A DNA stretch of 11,921 nucleotides, taken from NCBI GenBank assembly GCA_016206165.1, contig JACQSD010000062.1, positions 1-11,921 on the forward strand, given 5' to 3'. Shown here piece by piece: positions 1 to 5,883 of the stretch. Origin of the DNA: Candidatus Uhrbacteria bacterium. Lineage in GTDB: Bacteria > Patescibacteriota > Patescibacteriia > JACQSD01. Within the stretch, counting starts at the first letter, position 1, and every line of letters begins with the position of its first letter. The notes under the pieces are model-generated. The model ran no database searches. It saw only the letters and a program-made list of their open reading frames with translations, and was not told where the DNA came from. The position numbers and the translations under genes are program-made.

Positions 1-2
1 CC

Positions 3-317
3 GAGCTCGTCAAGGTGCTCGAAGGAAAGTTCGGGGTTTCTGCCGCAGCGCCAGTTATGGCCGTTGCCGCAGGGGCAGGTGCCGCCGCACCAGCAGCTGA
101 AGAGAAGACGTCATTCAATGTTGAGCTTACGGAAGCGGGCGCGAACAAGATCGCGGTCATCAAAGTCGTTCGCGAGCTTACCCAGAAAGGGTTGAAAGAG
201 TCAAAGGATATCGTTGACGGCGCGCCAAAGATGGTGAAGGAAGGTGCAACAAAGGAAGAGGCAGAAGCAATGAAGAAGAAACTTGAAGAGGCTGGTGCGA
301 AAGCGACCTTAAAGTAA
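3..317 (+). CDS. rplL: 50S ribosomal protein L7/L12, 5' end outside the window
   Basis: L7/L12 is the acidic stalk protein of the large ribosomal subunit; its C-terminal domain recruits and stimulates the translational GTPases. The frame is open from the window edge, so the start lies upstream; 104 residues are visible against roughly 120-125 for the family. The visible part begins with the end of the N-terminal dimerisation helix (ELVKVLEGKFGVSAAAPV), followed by the Ala/Gly-rich flexible hinge and then the compact C-terminal domain. That domain carries the hallmark helix-loop (NKIAVIKVVRELTQKGLKE, then KDIVDGAPKMVKEG) and ends in KKKLEEAGAKATLK. In most bacteria rplL follows rplJ, which is probably just outside the window. 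It is convergent with the large minus-strand gene and shares a terminator with it. The identification is secure. Confidence 0.97.
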   Translation, partial: ELVKVLEGKFGVSAAAPVMAVAAGAGAAAPAAEEKTSFNVELTEAGANKIAVIKVVRELTQKGLKESKDIVDGAPKMVKEGATKEEAEAMKKKLEEAGAKATLK

Positions 318-324
318 GTATATC

Positions 325-442
325 GCGGATGAACGCAGATAGTAACGCAGATCAACGCGGAAAAATCGAAATCCCCTCCGATGAATCGGAGGGGATTTTC
401 AATTCCGCGTGTATCCGCGTTTTTGATCCGCGTTTATCAGCG
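325..442. repeat. Long imperfect inverted repeat flanking the rplL terminator
   Basis: The segment from about 325 to 363 is built of short words of the type GCGGATGAACGCAG and GATCAACGCGGAA. The segment from about 401 to 442 (TTCCGCGTGTATCCGCG, then GATCCGCGTTTATCAGCG) is close to its reverse complement, with a few mismatches and small length differences. The arms are about 38 bases and enclose the terminator. Such GCGGAT/ATCCGC word repeats look like a dispersed intergenic element. No coding potential is seen. Confidence 0.65.
369..399. terminator. Bidirectional intrinsic terminator between rplL and the minus-strand gene
   Basis: Two perfectly complementary 14-bp arms (369-382 and 386-399, sharing the ATCCCCTCCGAT core) enclose a very short loop. 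They are followed by TTTT on the plus strand and by an A/T-rich tract (361-371) that gives U residues on the minus strand. It lies 50 bases after the rplL stop and 45 bases before the end of the convergent gene, so it can serve both. Confidence 0.9.
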
Positions 443-444
443 CC

Positions 445-2709
445 TTAGAGGTGCTGCAATGGGATTTTGTAGACGGTTGTCCCGCTCATCACGTACATCA
501 CCTTCTTTGCTTCGTCAACGAACAGGTCTTTGAGATTTTCGAAAGCAGGGGAAGTATATTGCATCGCAAGTTTTCCATCGCTCTTGCGAAGCACGACGAC
601 GCGGCGCCCTGTTGGATCAAGCAATGTAATGAAGCGCGATTCGAATGTTGTGCTAATGCGCGTTGCACGGGTGAGTGCAGGGTCAATGGTTTCGATCGCA
701 AACGCCTTGCGTTTGCCTTGTGCAAGATTCGTGATCGATCCATCGGAGAAGAGCACCCAGAGCGATGCATCAATGATAAGGTCCTGTGCATCCGTGAGAT
801 TCACGGATTCTTTGAGCCATGGCGTACCCTTGCCGTATCCGGTTGGAACTTTTTGGTGCCGATAGATTTGCTGATTCTTTGCATCGACAAGATAGAGCCG
901 ATCATTATAGAATGCACCGGCGCGAATGACTGCTCCATCACCACCGAAGATGATATCGAGCGGCTTCAATGTGCGCTGTTCGGGATTCAATTCAATGAGT
1001 CGATTTTGGTCATCAACGAGGAGAATCGTTCCCCGCGTTGCCGCGATCGCCGTTGTCAGTTTCCCGACGTTTGTTTTTGGGACTTCGAATGAGATAGCCT
1101 GTTGATTTTCGAGATTTACTTTAAAGAGGAGGGGATCATCACCGTAGACGTAGAGATTGTTATCCTGGAGGACGAATGCCTTGAGATCAAGCGTTCGATC
1201 GCGCGGTGCAAATGCAGCAAGATCAATCACACGCTCTGGTGCATCAAGAAGGGCATTTTTATTAATGCGCGCGCGAAGACCTGCAACACTTGCTTCGAGT
1301 TCTTGTTTTTTTGAACGCCTCGCTGCACGGTTTGTTGGCAATGTTGCGAGAAGGCTGTTTAATTCCTGAAGCGATTGCTTTGCACGTGCGTCATCACTAT
1401 AGATGAGGCTCATTTCCACTTGTGCTTTCTTTTCCTCAATTGATTTTACCATTGCTTGAAACGCAACTTCTGCACGCGCTTGACTTCGCTGTATGCCAAT
1501 GACGAGGAGGCTTCCCCCAAAAATGATGAGGATGACGACGCCACCAATGAGTGCAAAACGGCTTTTCCCTGGAAGGTGACGGAGCCAGGATTTCCAATCG
1601 TCGAGTGACCATTGCGTTGCGTTTTGTGCGCCGCGATCACCCTGTCGCCCACGCATAGCCATGAGCATAATGACAACCCAGCGGCATCCACGGAAGAAGA
1701 GGACGACGATCGTGATAAAGAGTTGGAGTAAAAGTCGCCCAAGCACGCGCGTGCCGCGGAGGAGCAATGTACCGATCGTGTGCAGGCGTTTTGCATATTC
1801 TTGTGTTGATGCGATCGGCACTGCTTTTGGCAAGGTGAGCGTTTCCTCTTTTGGTCGTGATTTTCTTGAAATGAGTGAGCGAATACGGAGCATCCCTGCG
1901 CTCACAAATTGGCGGATGTCGTGGCCGACTGATGGAGAAAGGATCTGTTCCGTTGCACGCTCGGTATTCAAGAGTTTCGTTACGGAGGCCGATGACGAAC
2001 GCTCTCTCGCCGTATCGGGCGCAAGCGAGACGACCAGGAGTGGGAAGGTGAGGTGCTCCGGCGCATCCTCAAGCAATCGTTCAAGCTGCTCCACACTTTC
2101 TCGTGCAGAAGACGCAACAAGAATATCCTGCAATTGTGGGAGCGAAAGATAGTCAACGAGTGCCTCTGTTGCAACAAGGAGCCCATCGTGTTGCCCGAGC
2201 TGCCCCTCGAGGAGTGACGAAAAGAAACGATCATCGTGCTTCCCATCCTTTTCACTTGCCGCGATAATGTCAATCAATTTTGGTGCGCGCCCCTCATCGC
2301 GATGCAACAAGAATGCATGTGTGTCCCCATAGTGCGTGAAGACAAGGTCTCGCTCTTTTAATGCTCCGATGAGAAAAGAGAAATCGCCATTTTCAAGCGG
2401 GACGTGATGTGATTCAGCGAGTTTTAAAAAACGATTATTGATAGTACGGAGGGTTGCCTCGAGGTGCGCAGCGATCGGTTGTGCTGGCCCGTGTGGTGCA
2501 ACGTGTGGGTAGTATGCACGCTCAAGCTCCTCAATGAGTGCATGGAGAAAACGGAGGTGAGTCGGCTGCAATGAATTTAATTCGAGCACTCCGAAAAGGC
2601 GTCCAAAACGCTGGCGGATTGTCGGGTCCGGTTCAGAGATGAATACCTTTGTTCTCCGCTTACTTTGTGCTGGTTTATTTCGTTGAAAATGTGCCCACTC
2701 GATAATCAT
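445..2709 (-). CDS. Two-pass membrane protein with degenerate PP2C-like N-terminal domain and beta-rich C-terminal domain
   Basis: I recognise no characterised ortholog. Residues about 20-215 resemble the PP2C/SpoIIE phosphatase fold: VFTHYGDTHAFLLHR (G128, D129) matches the usual GDSRxYL strand, and GLLVATEALVDYLS (181-183) lies where a catalytic SDG is expected. The metal-binding acidic residues look lost (TEA for SDG, and VLEL near residue 42 for the DG motif), so a pseudophosphatase or sensor is more likely than an enzyme. Two hydrophobic segments follow (about 323-350 and 385-406). Then come a charged, probably coiled-coil stretch (about 410-490) and a C-terminal half of repeated beta-type segments that suggests a propeller. 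The start ATG has a GGAAAG ribosome site 4-9 bases upstream. The gene is divergent from the HTH regulator at 2762. The fold call for the N-terminus is an inference from motif spacing. Confidence 0.75.
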   Translation of the reverse strand: MIIEWAHFQRNKPAQSKRRTKVFISEPDPTIRQRFGRLFGVLELNSLQPTHLRFLHALIEELERAYYPHVAPHGPAQPIAAHLEATLRTINNRFLKLAESHHVPLENGDFSFLIGALKERDLVFTHYGDTHAFLLHRDEGRAPKLIDIIAASEKDGKHDDRFFSSLLEGQLGQHDGLLVATEALVDYLSLPQLQDILVASSARESVEQLERLLEDAPEHLTFPLLVVSLAPDTARERSSSASVTKLLNTERATEQILSPSVGHDIRQFVSAGMLRIRSLISRKSRPKEETLTLPKAVPIASTQEYAKRLHTIGTLLLRGTRVLGRLLLQLFITIVVLFFRGCRWVVIMLMAMRGRQGDRGAQNATQWSLDDWKSWLRHLPGKSRFALIGGVVILIIFGGSLLVIGIQRSQARAEVAFQAMVKSIEEKKAQVEMSLIYSDDARAKQSLQELNSLLATLPTNRAARRSKKQELEASVAGLRARINKNALLDAPERVIDLAAFAPRDRTLDLKAFVLQDNNLYVYGDDPLLFKVNLENQQAISFEVPKTNVGKLTTAIAATRGTILLVDDQNRLIELNPEQRTLKPLDIIFGGDGAVIRAGAFYNDRLYLVDAKNQQIYRHQKVPTGYGKGTPWLKESVNLTDAQDLIIDASLWVLFSDGSITNLAQGKRKAFAIETIDPALTRATRISTTFESRFITLLDPTGRRVVVLRKSDGKLAMQYTSPAFENLKDLFVDEAKKVMYVMSGTTVYKIPLQHL

Positions 2710-2734
2710 ACGTCTTTCCGCTTTTTAGTTTTTA

Positions 2735-2744
2735 CAGTATACTG
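2735..2744. promoter_or_regulatory. Palindromic divergent -10 region shared by two genes
   Basis: CAGTATACTG is a perfect 10-bp palindrome that presents TATACT on both strands. On the plus strand it lies 18 bases before the ATG at 2762, giving a very short leader. On the minus strand it lies 26 bases before the ATG ending at 2709, leaving room for the GGAAAG ribosome site. The -35 matches are weak on both sides, so initiation is inferred from -10 quality and spacing. The two promoters cannot be occupied by polymerase at once. Confidence 0.5.
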
Positions 2745-2761
2745 AGTCTACCACGAATTGT

Positions 2762-3373
2762 ATGAAGCGACAACCCCACATTTCCCCCCTTGAACAACTC
2801 TTTGGTTCTGCACTCCGTGTGCGGTTGCTTCGGCTTTTTCTTGATCGCCCGCTCGACGCATGGGATACGCGGACGATACAAACACGGCTCCGCGTCCATC
2901 GGATTCCACTCACCCGTGAACTCGAGAATCTTTGCTCGTTTGGTATCCTCACGTGCGACGCGCGTGGAGATGAAAGGGGAGCAGTGTATCGAACGCATAC
3001 GAATGCATTGCTCTACCCGGAACTGAAGAGTCTTTTTTTGAAGGCGCGGCTGCTGATCGAGCGCGCACTTGTCCAAGAGATTGAACGCATTGGTCATGTG
3101 CGTTATTTACTGCTTGCTGGTTTTTTTGTTGGTGACCCTGATGCGCCAACCGATTTATTTATTGTGGGGAAGATCAATCGAAAAAAGATTGGGAATCTCA
3201 TGAAGCGATTTGAGCGTGAGCTCGGGCGTGAGATACGGTATACGGTGATGTCGAAAAATGAATTCAAGTATCGCCATGACATTACTGATCGTTTCTTGTA
3301 TCACTTGCTCGAGAATCCAAAAAAGATTGTGGTCATTGATACACTCGTGATTGCGAGTGCGACACGTGTGTAG
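2762..3373 (+). CDS. Winged-helix DNA-binding protein with nucleotidyltransferase-fold C-terminal domain
   Basis: The N-terminal half (about 8-85) reads as a winged helix-turn-helix: LEQLFGSALRVRLLRLFLD, a recognition-helix region TIQTRLRVHRIPLTRELENL, and a wing LTCDARGDERGAVYRT. Residues about 112-190 match the minimal nucleotidyltransferase (MNT) fold (VRYLLLAGFFVGDP, then TDLFIVG, then KRFERELGREIRYTVMSKNEF). The expected GS(x)nD-x-D motif is degraded: Gly-Phe replaces Gly-Ser and only one acidic residue remains (TDLF), so transferase activity is unlikely. This architecture fits a transcription regulator in which the MNT fold has become a sensing or oligomerisation module. The stop TAG lies inside the REP element that follows. 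The divergent neighbour is its most plausible target, together with itself. Target and ligand are unknown. Confidence 0.75.
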   Translation: MKRQPHISPLEQLFGSALRVRLLRLFLDRPLDAWDTRTIQTRLRVHRIPLTRELENLCSFGILTCDARGDERGAVYRTHTNALLYPELKSLFLKARLLIERALVQEIERIGHVRYLLLAGFFVGDPDAPTDLFIVGKINRKKIGNLMKRFERELGREIRYTVMSKNEFKYRHDITDRFLYHLLENPKKIVVIDTLVIASATRV

Positions 3374-3431
3374 CCGCAGGCTTCAGCCTGCGTTCGTTTG
3401 CGATTTGGCGCAACCTAAAGGTTGCGGCTAC
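3370..3431. repeat. REP-like pair, convergent GTAG hairpins
   Basis: Two hairpins face each other. The first (3370-3392) begins with GTAG and folds as GCAGGC-TTCA-GCCTGC. The second (3409-3431) folds as GCAACC-TAAA-GGTTGC and ends in CTAC, so read on the minus strand it also begins with GTAG. The outer GTAGCCGC and GCGGCTAC words pair with each other. A hairpin with a GTAG tetranucleotide at its 5' foot is the form recognised by REP-associated Y1 (RAYT) transposases. The stop codon of the upstream regulator gene is the TAG of this GTAG. Confidence 0.75.
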
Positions 3432-3453
3432 CATAAATGGATGTGCTCGAATT

Positions 3454-3870
3454 ATGTCTCCCATCTTGTATATCGATTCGAGTGATCGTGATCGTATTAT
3501 TGTGAAACTTGTTGAGCAGGGGAGTACGATTGCGACGCTCGGCCGTGCGTCGCGTAACGGGCATAGTGTCACCATTATTCCCGCGATTCAAATTTTACTC
3601 CGTCGCGCAAAGAGAATCCTTCAGAGTATTTCCGGAGTTGCCGTGGTCGGGGGGCCGGGCCCATTCACCGCAGTGCGCGTGGGCGTCGTCGTTGCAAATG
3701 CACTCGCCTGGTCGCTTGGCGTTCCGGTGCACGGAATTTCACAGAATGATTTTCTCCTCTCCTCGGAGGAGAGGGTTGGGGTGAGGTGGCACGATTCCCG
3801 GCAGCGAAAGTTTCGTCCGGTGATGCCCGTCTACGGCGCTGAACCGAATATTACAATCGCAAGAACGTAG
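3454..3870 (+). CDS. tsaB: TsaB, tRNA threonylcarbamoyladenosine biosynthesis subunit, short form
   Basis: TsaB is the ASKHA-fold partner of TsaD and TsaE in making t6A37 on ANN-decoding tRNAs. The opening SPILYIDSSDRDRIIVKLVE matches the N-terminal ATPase-fold strand pair. GGPGPFTAVRVGVVVANALA (about 67-86) is the family signature (usual form GPGSFTGLRIGxxxAKGLA), and WSLGVPVHGIS follows it as expected. The last residues PVYGAEPNITIART match the usual C-terminal PxYxREPxxxK motif. At 138 residues it is far shorter than the ~220-230 of typical TsaB; short forms occur in reduced genomes. Between these conserved parts, residues about 99-112 are encoded by a hairpin repeat (3753-3790), so part of the domain may have been replaced. 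No ribosome site is obvious before the ATG. tsaD and tsaE are not adjacent. Confidence 0.8.
   Translation: MSPILYIDSSDRDRIIVKLVEQGSTIATLGRASRNGHSVTIIPAIQILLRRAKRILQSISGVAVVGGPGPFTAVRVGVVVANALAWSLGVPVHGISQNDFLLSSEERVGVRWHDSRQRKFRPVMPVYGAEPNITIART
3753..3790. repeat. Hairpin repeat inside tsaB
   Basis: CTCTCCTC and GAGGAGAG (3756-3772) form an 8-bp perfect hairpin with a single central base, followed by GGTTGGGGTGAGGTGG. This word combination has the look of a dispersed intergenic repeat, yet here it lies in frame and encodes roughly LLSSEERVGVRW. Confidence 0.6.
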
Positions 3871-3945
3871 ATATAGTTGAGGCTGTAGAATGAACAGAAT
3901 TTTAGAGAAATAGTTAGGGCGAGGGAAATATATGTGCAAATTTGG
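3871..3945. other. Untranslated stretch after tsaB
   Basis: A/T-rich with no open frame of note. The only structure I see is a 10-bp palindrome TTTGGCCAAA near 3941-3950, at the 3' edge of the predicted small RNA on the opposite strand. Confidence 0.4.
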
Positions 3946-4021
3946 CCAAAATAAAGCTCCCGGCTCTATCCCTTGCGGGAAAGCGGCGACAAGCGCCACA
4001 GTTCGAGTCGGGAGCACTTCC
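3946..4021 (-). ncRNA. Predicted structured small RNA, unrecognised family
   Basis: Read on the minus strand, a transcript starting near 4021 would fold into a three-way junction. P1 is GCTCCCG (4015-4009) with CGGGAGC (3962-3956), extended by CUC/GAG across one mismatch. P2 is a 6-bp hairpin GUGGCG-CUUGU-CGCCGC. P3 is UCCC-GCAA-GGGA, closed by a GNRA tetraloop only on this strand. P1 is followed at once by UUUAUUUU, as in an intrinsic terminator. A sigma-70-like promoter lies at the right distance upstream. The molecule would be about 76 nt. It resembles no family I can name: it is not a tRNA (no T-stem, about 60 nt between the outer arms), and it is not a 6S, SRP or tmRNA fragment. It is antisense to the tsaB 3' untranslated region. 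Confidence 0.5.
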
Positions 4022-4027
4022 ATATTC

Positions 4028-4057
4028 TTTATAGCATAGGCGTCAGGATTTCGTCAA
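4028..4057 (-). promoter_or_regulatory. Predicted promoter for the minus-strand small RNA
   Basis: On the minus strand TTGACG (4057-4052) and TATAAA (4033-4028) are separated by 18 bases. Initiation about 7 bases beyond the -10 would start the transcript near 4021, six bases before the first paired base of P1. The agreement between promoter and structure is the main support for both. Confidence 0.5.
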
Positions 4058-4091
4058 CATTGTAGTCAAGCGTTATGCACACGAGTAAGAC

Positions 4092-4127
4092 AAAGATGGT
4101 CAAACGACCATCTTTTTGATTTTTAGT
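4092..4127 (+). terminator. Intrinsic terminator upstream of the mraZ promoter
   Basis: AAAGATGGTC and GACCATCTTT form a perfect 10-bp stem around an AAAC loop, followed by TTGATTTTT. The T-rich tract is much better on the plus strand, so it ends transcripts coming from tsaB and insulates the mraZ promoter. Confidence 0.85.
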
Positions 4128-4161
4128 ACATTGTGTGGTGATTCGAGTGGGTTTATTTGTG

Positions 4162-4190
4162 TTGACGGATGGATTGCGGTGGGGTATAAT
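4162..4190 (+). promoter_or_regulatory. Sigma-70-type promoter of the mraZ/dcw operon
   Basis: TTGACG (4162-4167) and a perfect TATAAT (4185-4190) are separated by exactly 17 bases. The start site would be about 4197, leaving a leader of about 120 nt before mraZ. This is the best promoter in the window. Confidence 0.85.
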
Positions 4191-4200
4191 GTAGTTACCG

Positions 4201-4250
4201 TGGTGGAAAGTGGATAATAGTGGGGATAAGTAACCTCATTTGGGGATAAG
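4201..4250 (+). promoter_or_regulatory. MraZ operator, TGG boxes at 10-bp period
   Basis: TGG occurs at 4201, 4211, 4221 and 4241, exactly one helical turn apart with one empty register at 4231. The last two full units are both TGGGGATAAG. MraZ proteins are known to bind direct repeats of a TGGGN-type pentamer separated by 5-base spacers upstream of their own gene. The array begins 11 bases after the -10, so a bound MraZ multimer would overlap the start site and the early transcribed region. Confidence 0.75.
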
Positions 4251-4260
4251 CCATTCAGCA

Positions 4261-4316
4261 GACGCGGCGGATTGTTATTACCAACGATCCGCGAGGCGCG
4301 TCTCTGGCAATAACAA
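4261..4316 (+). promoter_or_regulatory. Structured mraZ leader next to the start codon
   Basis: GACGCG with CGCGTC (4261-4266, 4297-4302) and GCGGAT with ATCCGC (4267-4272, 4287-4292) give a 12-bp stem with a 4-base bulge. Part of the apical region, TTGTTATT (4272-4279), is complementary to AATAACAA (4309-4316), which runs into the A of the mraZ ATG. No Shine-Dalgarno sequence is present between hairpin and ATG. Regulation through alternative pairing is an inference. Confidence 0.45.
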
Positions 4317-4738
4317 TGTTCATCGGAGAGTACCAACACACATTGGATGAGAAGGGGAGGGTTGCCATCCCGACCAAGTTTCGGAGTGAGGTTGCACATG
4401 GGGCAGTGGTCACCCGCGGACTCGATAACTGCCTTTTTTTGTACCCAAAAGGGGAGTGGGAGAAATTGGCAAAAAAGTTATCCGAATTACCAATGAGTAA
4501 GGCGAATACACGCGCCTTCGTTCGTTTAATGCTTGCAGGAGCGATGGACGTTGAACTTGATTCCCAAGGACGAGTCGTCGTTCCAGATTATTTACGAAAG
4601 TATGCGGGAGCAAAAAAGGATGTCGTCATCGCTGGGGTCTTGAACCGCCTTGAGATTTGGGATGAAACTGCTTGGGAGAAATATAAAGCAGGAACTGAGA
4701 AGGAGAGTGTGAAGATTGCGGAAGAACTTGGTGTATAA
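4316..4738 (+). CDS. mraZ: MraZ, transcriptional regulator of the dcw cluster
   Basis: MraZ is a ring-forming DNA-binding protein built from two AbrB/SpoVT-like swapped-hairpin domains; it represses its own operon. The first domain opens with the family signature FIGEYQHTLDEKGRVAIPTKFR (about 2-23). The second repeats it as MDVELDSQGRVVVPDYLRK (about 77-95). At 140 residues it is the normal length. The ATG is chosen because the signature starts at residue 2. It is the first gene of the division operon, and its putative operator lies just upstream. The N-terminal DExGR and the second DxxGRVVVP motif, which form the DNA-contacting face, are intact. Confidence 0.96.
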   Translation: MFIGEYQHTLDEKGRVAIPTKFRSEVAHGAVVTRGLDNCLFLYPKGEWEKLAKKLSELPMSKANTRAFVRLMLAGAMDVELDSQGRVVVPDYLRKYAGAKKDVVIAGVLNRLEIWDETAWEKYKAGTEKESVKIAEELGV

Positions 4739-4851
4739 ATTCGAAACTCTAAATCCTAAACTCTAAACAAATCCAAATGATCGAAATCCAAAACGTTTTA
4801 ACATTTGAAGTTTGAGTTTGTTTAGGATTTAGGATTTTGGATTTAGAATTT
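4737..4851. repeat. A/T-rich inverted repeat between mraZ and rsmH
   Basis: The left arm (about 4737-4780) is made of words such as CTAAATCCTAAACTCTAAAC. The right arm (about 4806-4851) reads GTTTAGGATTTAGGATTTT and is an imperfect reverse complement. A perfect AAAACGTTTT palindrome (4790-4799) sits near the centre. In RNA this would be a hairpin of about 40 mostly A-U pairs that ends two bases before the rsmH start codon. Confidence 0.75.
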
Positions 4852-4852
4852 C

Positions 4853-5797
4853 GTGTCATATCATCATGAACCAGTATTATTGCAAGAAGTCCTTCATGCC
4901 CTAAACCTTACTCCTGGTTCCACGGTTATCGACTGCACGATCGGTGGTGGTGGGCATACAGAAGCAATCCTTGAGAAGACTGCACCGGATGGACGAGTGC
5001 TTGGTATCGATCGCGATCTCGACGCAATCCATGCAGTCCAAGAGAGACTTGCAGGGGCAATCGAACAGAAAAGATTAGTGCTCGTGCATGATCGGTTTGA
5101 TCATCTTGCCGAACACGCAGAGGAAAATAATTTTACAAACGTTGATGCGATTCTCTTCGACCTTGGCGCGTCGTCACATCATTTTGACACGAGCACACGT
5201 GGATTTTCATTCTTACATGACGGGCCGCTCGACATGCGCTATGACACGAGCGAAGGGAAAACTGCAGCGGACATTATTAACCACACAAAGGAAAAAGAAT
5301 TAATTTCGATATTCAGAACATACGGAGAAGAACGGTATGCTGGGAGAATCGTCGATGCGATTATTGCCGAACGTCGATCAACACCAATCACGAGCACCGT
5401 TGCACTTGCCGAACTCATTCAACGTATTGTTCGTAAAGCGGGATCGCTCGACATGCACATTCATCCGGCGACCCGCGTATTTCAAGCCCTTCGCATTGCC
5501 GTGAATGATGAGCTCGGTGCCTTAGGACGAGCATTGCCACAGACATTGTCGCTCCTCAAGAAGGGTGGGCGACTCGCGATCATCACATTCCATTCAATTG
5601 AAGATCACATCGTAAAAGATTTCTTTCGGAAAGAGGCGCGCGAATGCCTCTGCCCAAAAGAATTCCCCATATGTCGATGTTCGCACACGCCACAACTCAC
5701 GCTCGTGACGAAGAAGGGTATCAGCCCTTCTGTGGAGGAGTTGAAGAGGAATCCTAGAGCTCGCTCCGCCACACTCCGCGTCGCAGAAAAGATATAA
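4853..5797 (+). CDS. rsmH: RsmH, 16S rRNA m4C1402 methyltransferase
   Basis: RsmH uses S-adenosylmethionine to methylate N4 of C1402 in 16S rRNA, in the decoding site. The SAM-binding region reads VIDCTIGGGGHTEAIL (about 25-40) followed by GIDRDLDAI. Further family motifs are DAILFDLGASSHHFDTSTRGFSF, GPLDMRYD, RVFQALRIAVNDEL, and GGRLAIITFHSIEDHIVK. A short Cys-containing stretch (CLCPKEFPICRC) precedes the C-terminal NPRARSATLRV, as is usual. The length of 314 residues is typical. The start is a GTG: the conserved SYHHEPVLLQEVL motif begins at residue 2 and no ATG fits. There is no ribosome site, since the inverted repeat abuts the start. It lies second in the dcw operon as in most bacteria. 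Confidence 0.96.
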   Translation: MSYHHEPVLLQEVLHALNLTPGSTVIDCTIGGGGHTEAILEKTAPDGRVLGIDRDLDAIHAVQERLAGAIEQKRLVLVHDRFDHLAEHAEENNFTNVDAILFDLGASSHHFDTSTRGFSFLHDGPLDMRYDTSEGKTAADIINHTKEKELISIFRTYGEERYAGRIVDAIIAERRSTPITSTVALAELIQRIVRKAGSLDMHIHPATRVFQALRIAVNDELGALGRALPQTLSLLKKGGRLAIITFHSIEDHIVKDFFRKEARECLCPKEFPICRCSHTPQLTLVTKKGISPSVEELKRNPRARSATLRVAEKI

Positions 5798-5878
5798 TCA
5801 GCGTCCAGCGGTCAGCGTCCAGCGGTCAGCGTCCAGCGGTCAGAATTTCTGTACCCTGAACCCTGTACCCTGAACCCT
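5798..5878. repeat. Two different 14-bp tandem repeats between rsmH and ftsL
   Basis: Directly after the rsmH stop, the 14-mer TCAGCGTCCAGCGG is repeated three times plus four bases (5798-5843). After a 7-base break, a second unrelated 14-mer GTACCCTGAACCCT is repeated twice (5851-5878). Both arrays are perfect, which suggests recent slippage. The second array ends within the region where a ribosome site for ftsL would lie. Confidence 0.9.
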
Positions 5879-5883
5879 CATGA

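Noticed and set aside
3956..4015. tRNA-like element on the plus strand (7-bp outer arms GCTCCCG/CGGGAGC and a TTCGAGT near the 3' end)
   Set aside because: TTCGAGT runs directly into the outer arm, so there is no T-stem, and no anticodon arm can be drawn in about 60 bases. The opposite strand folds better and has promoter and U-tract.
5798..5878. CRISPR-like array
   Set aside because: Units are contiguous 14-mers with no spacers and two different sequences; this is a tandem repeat.
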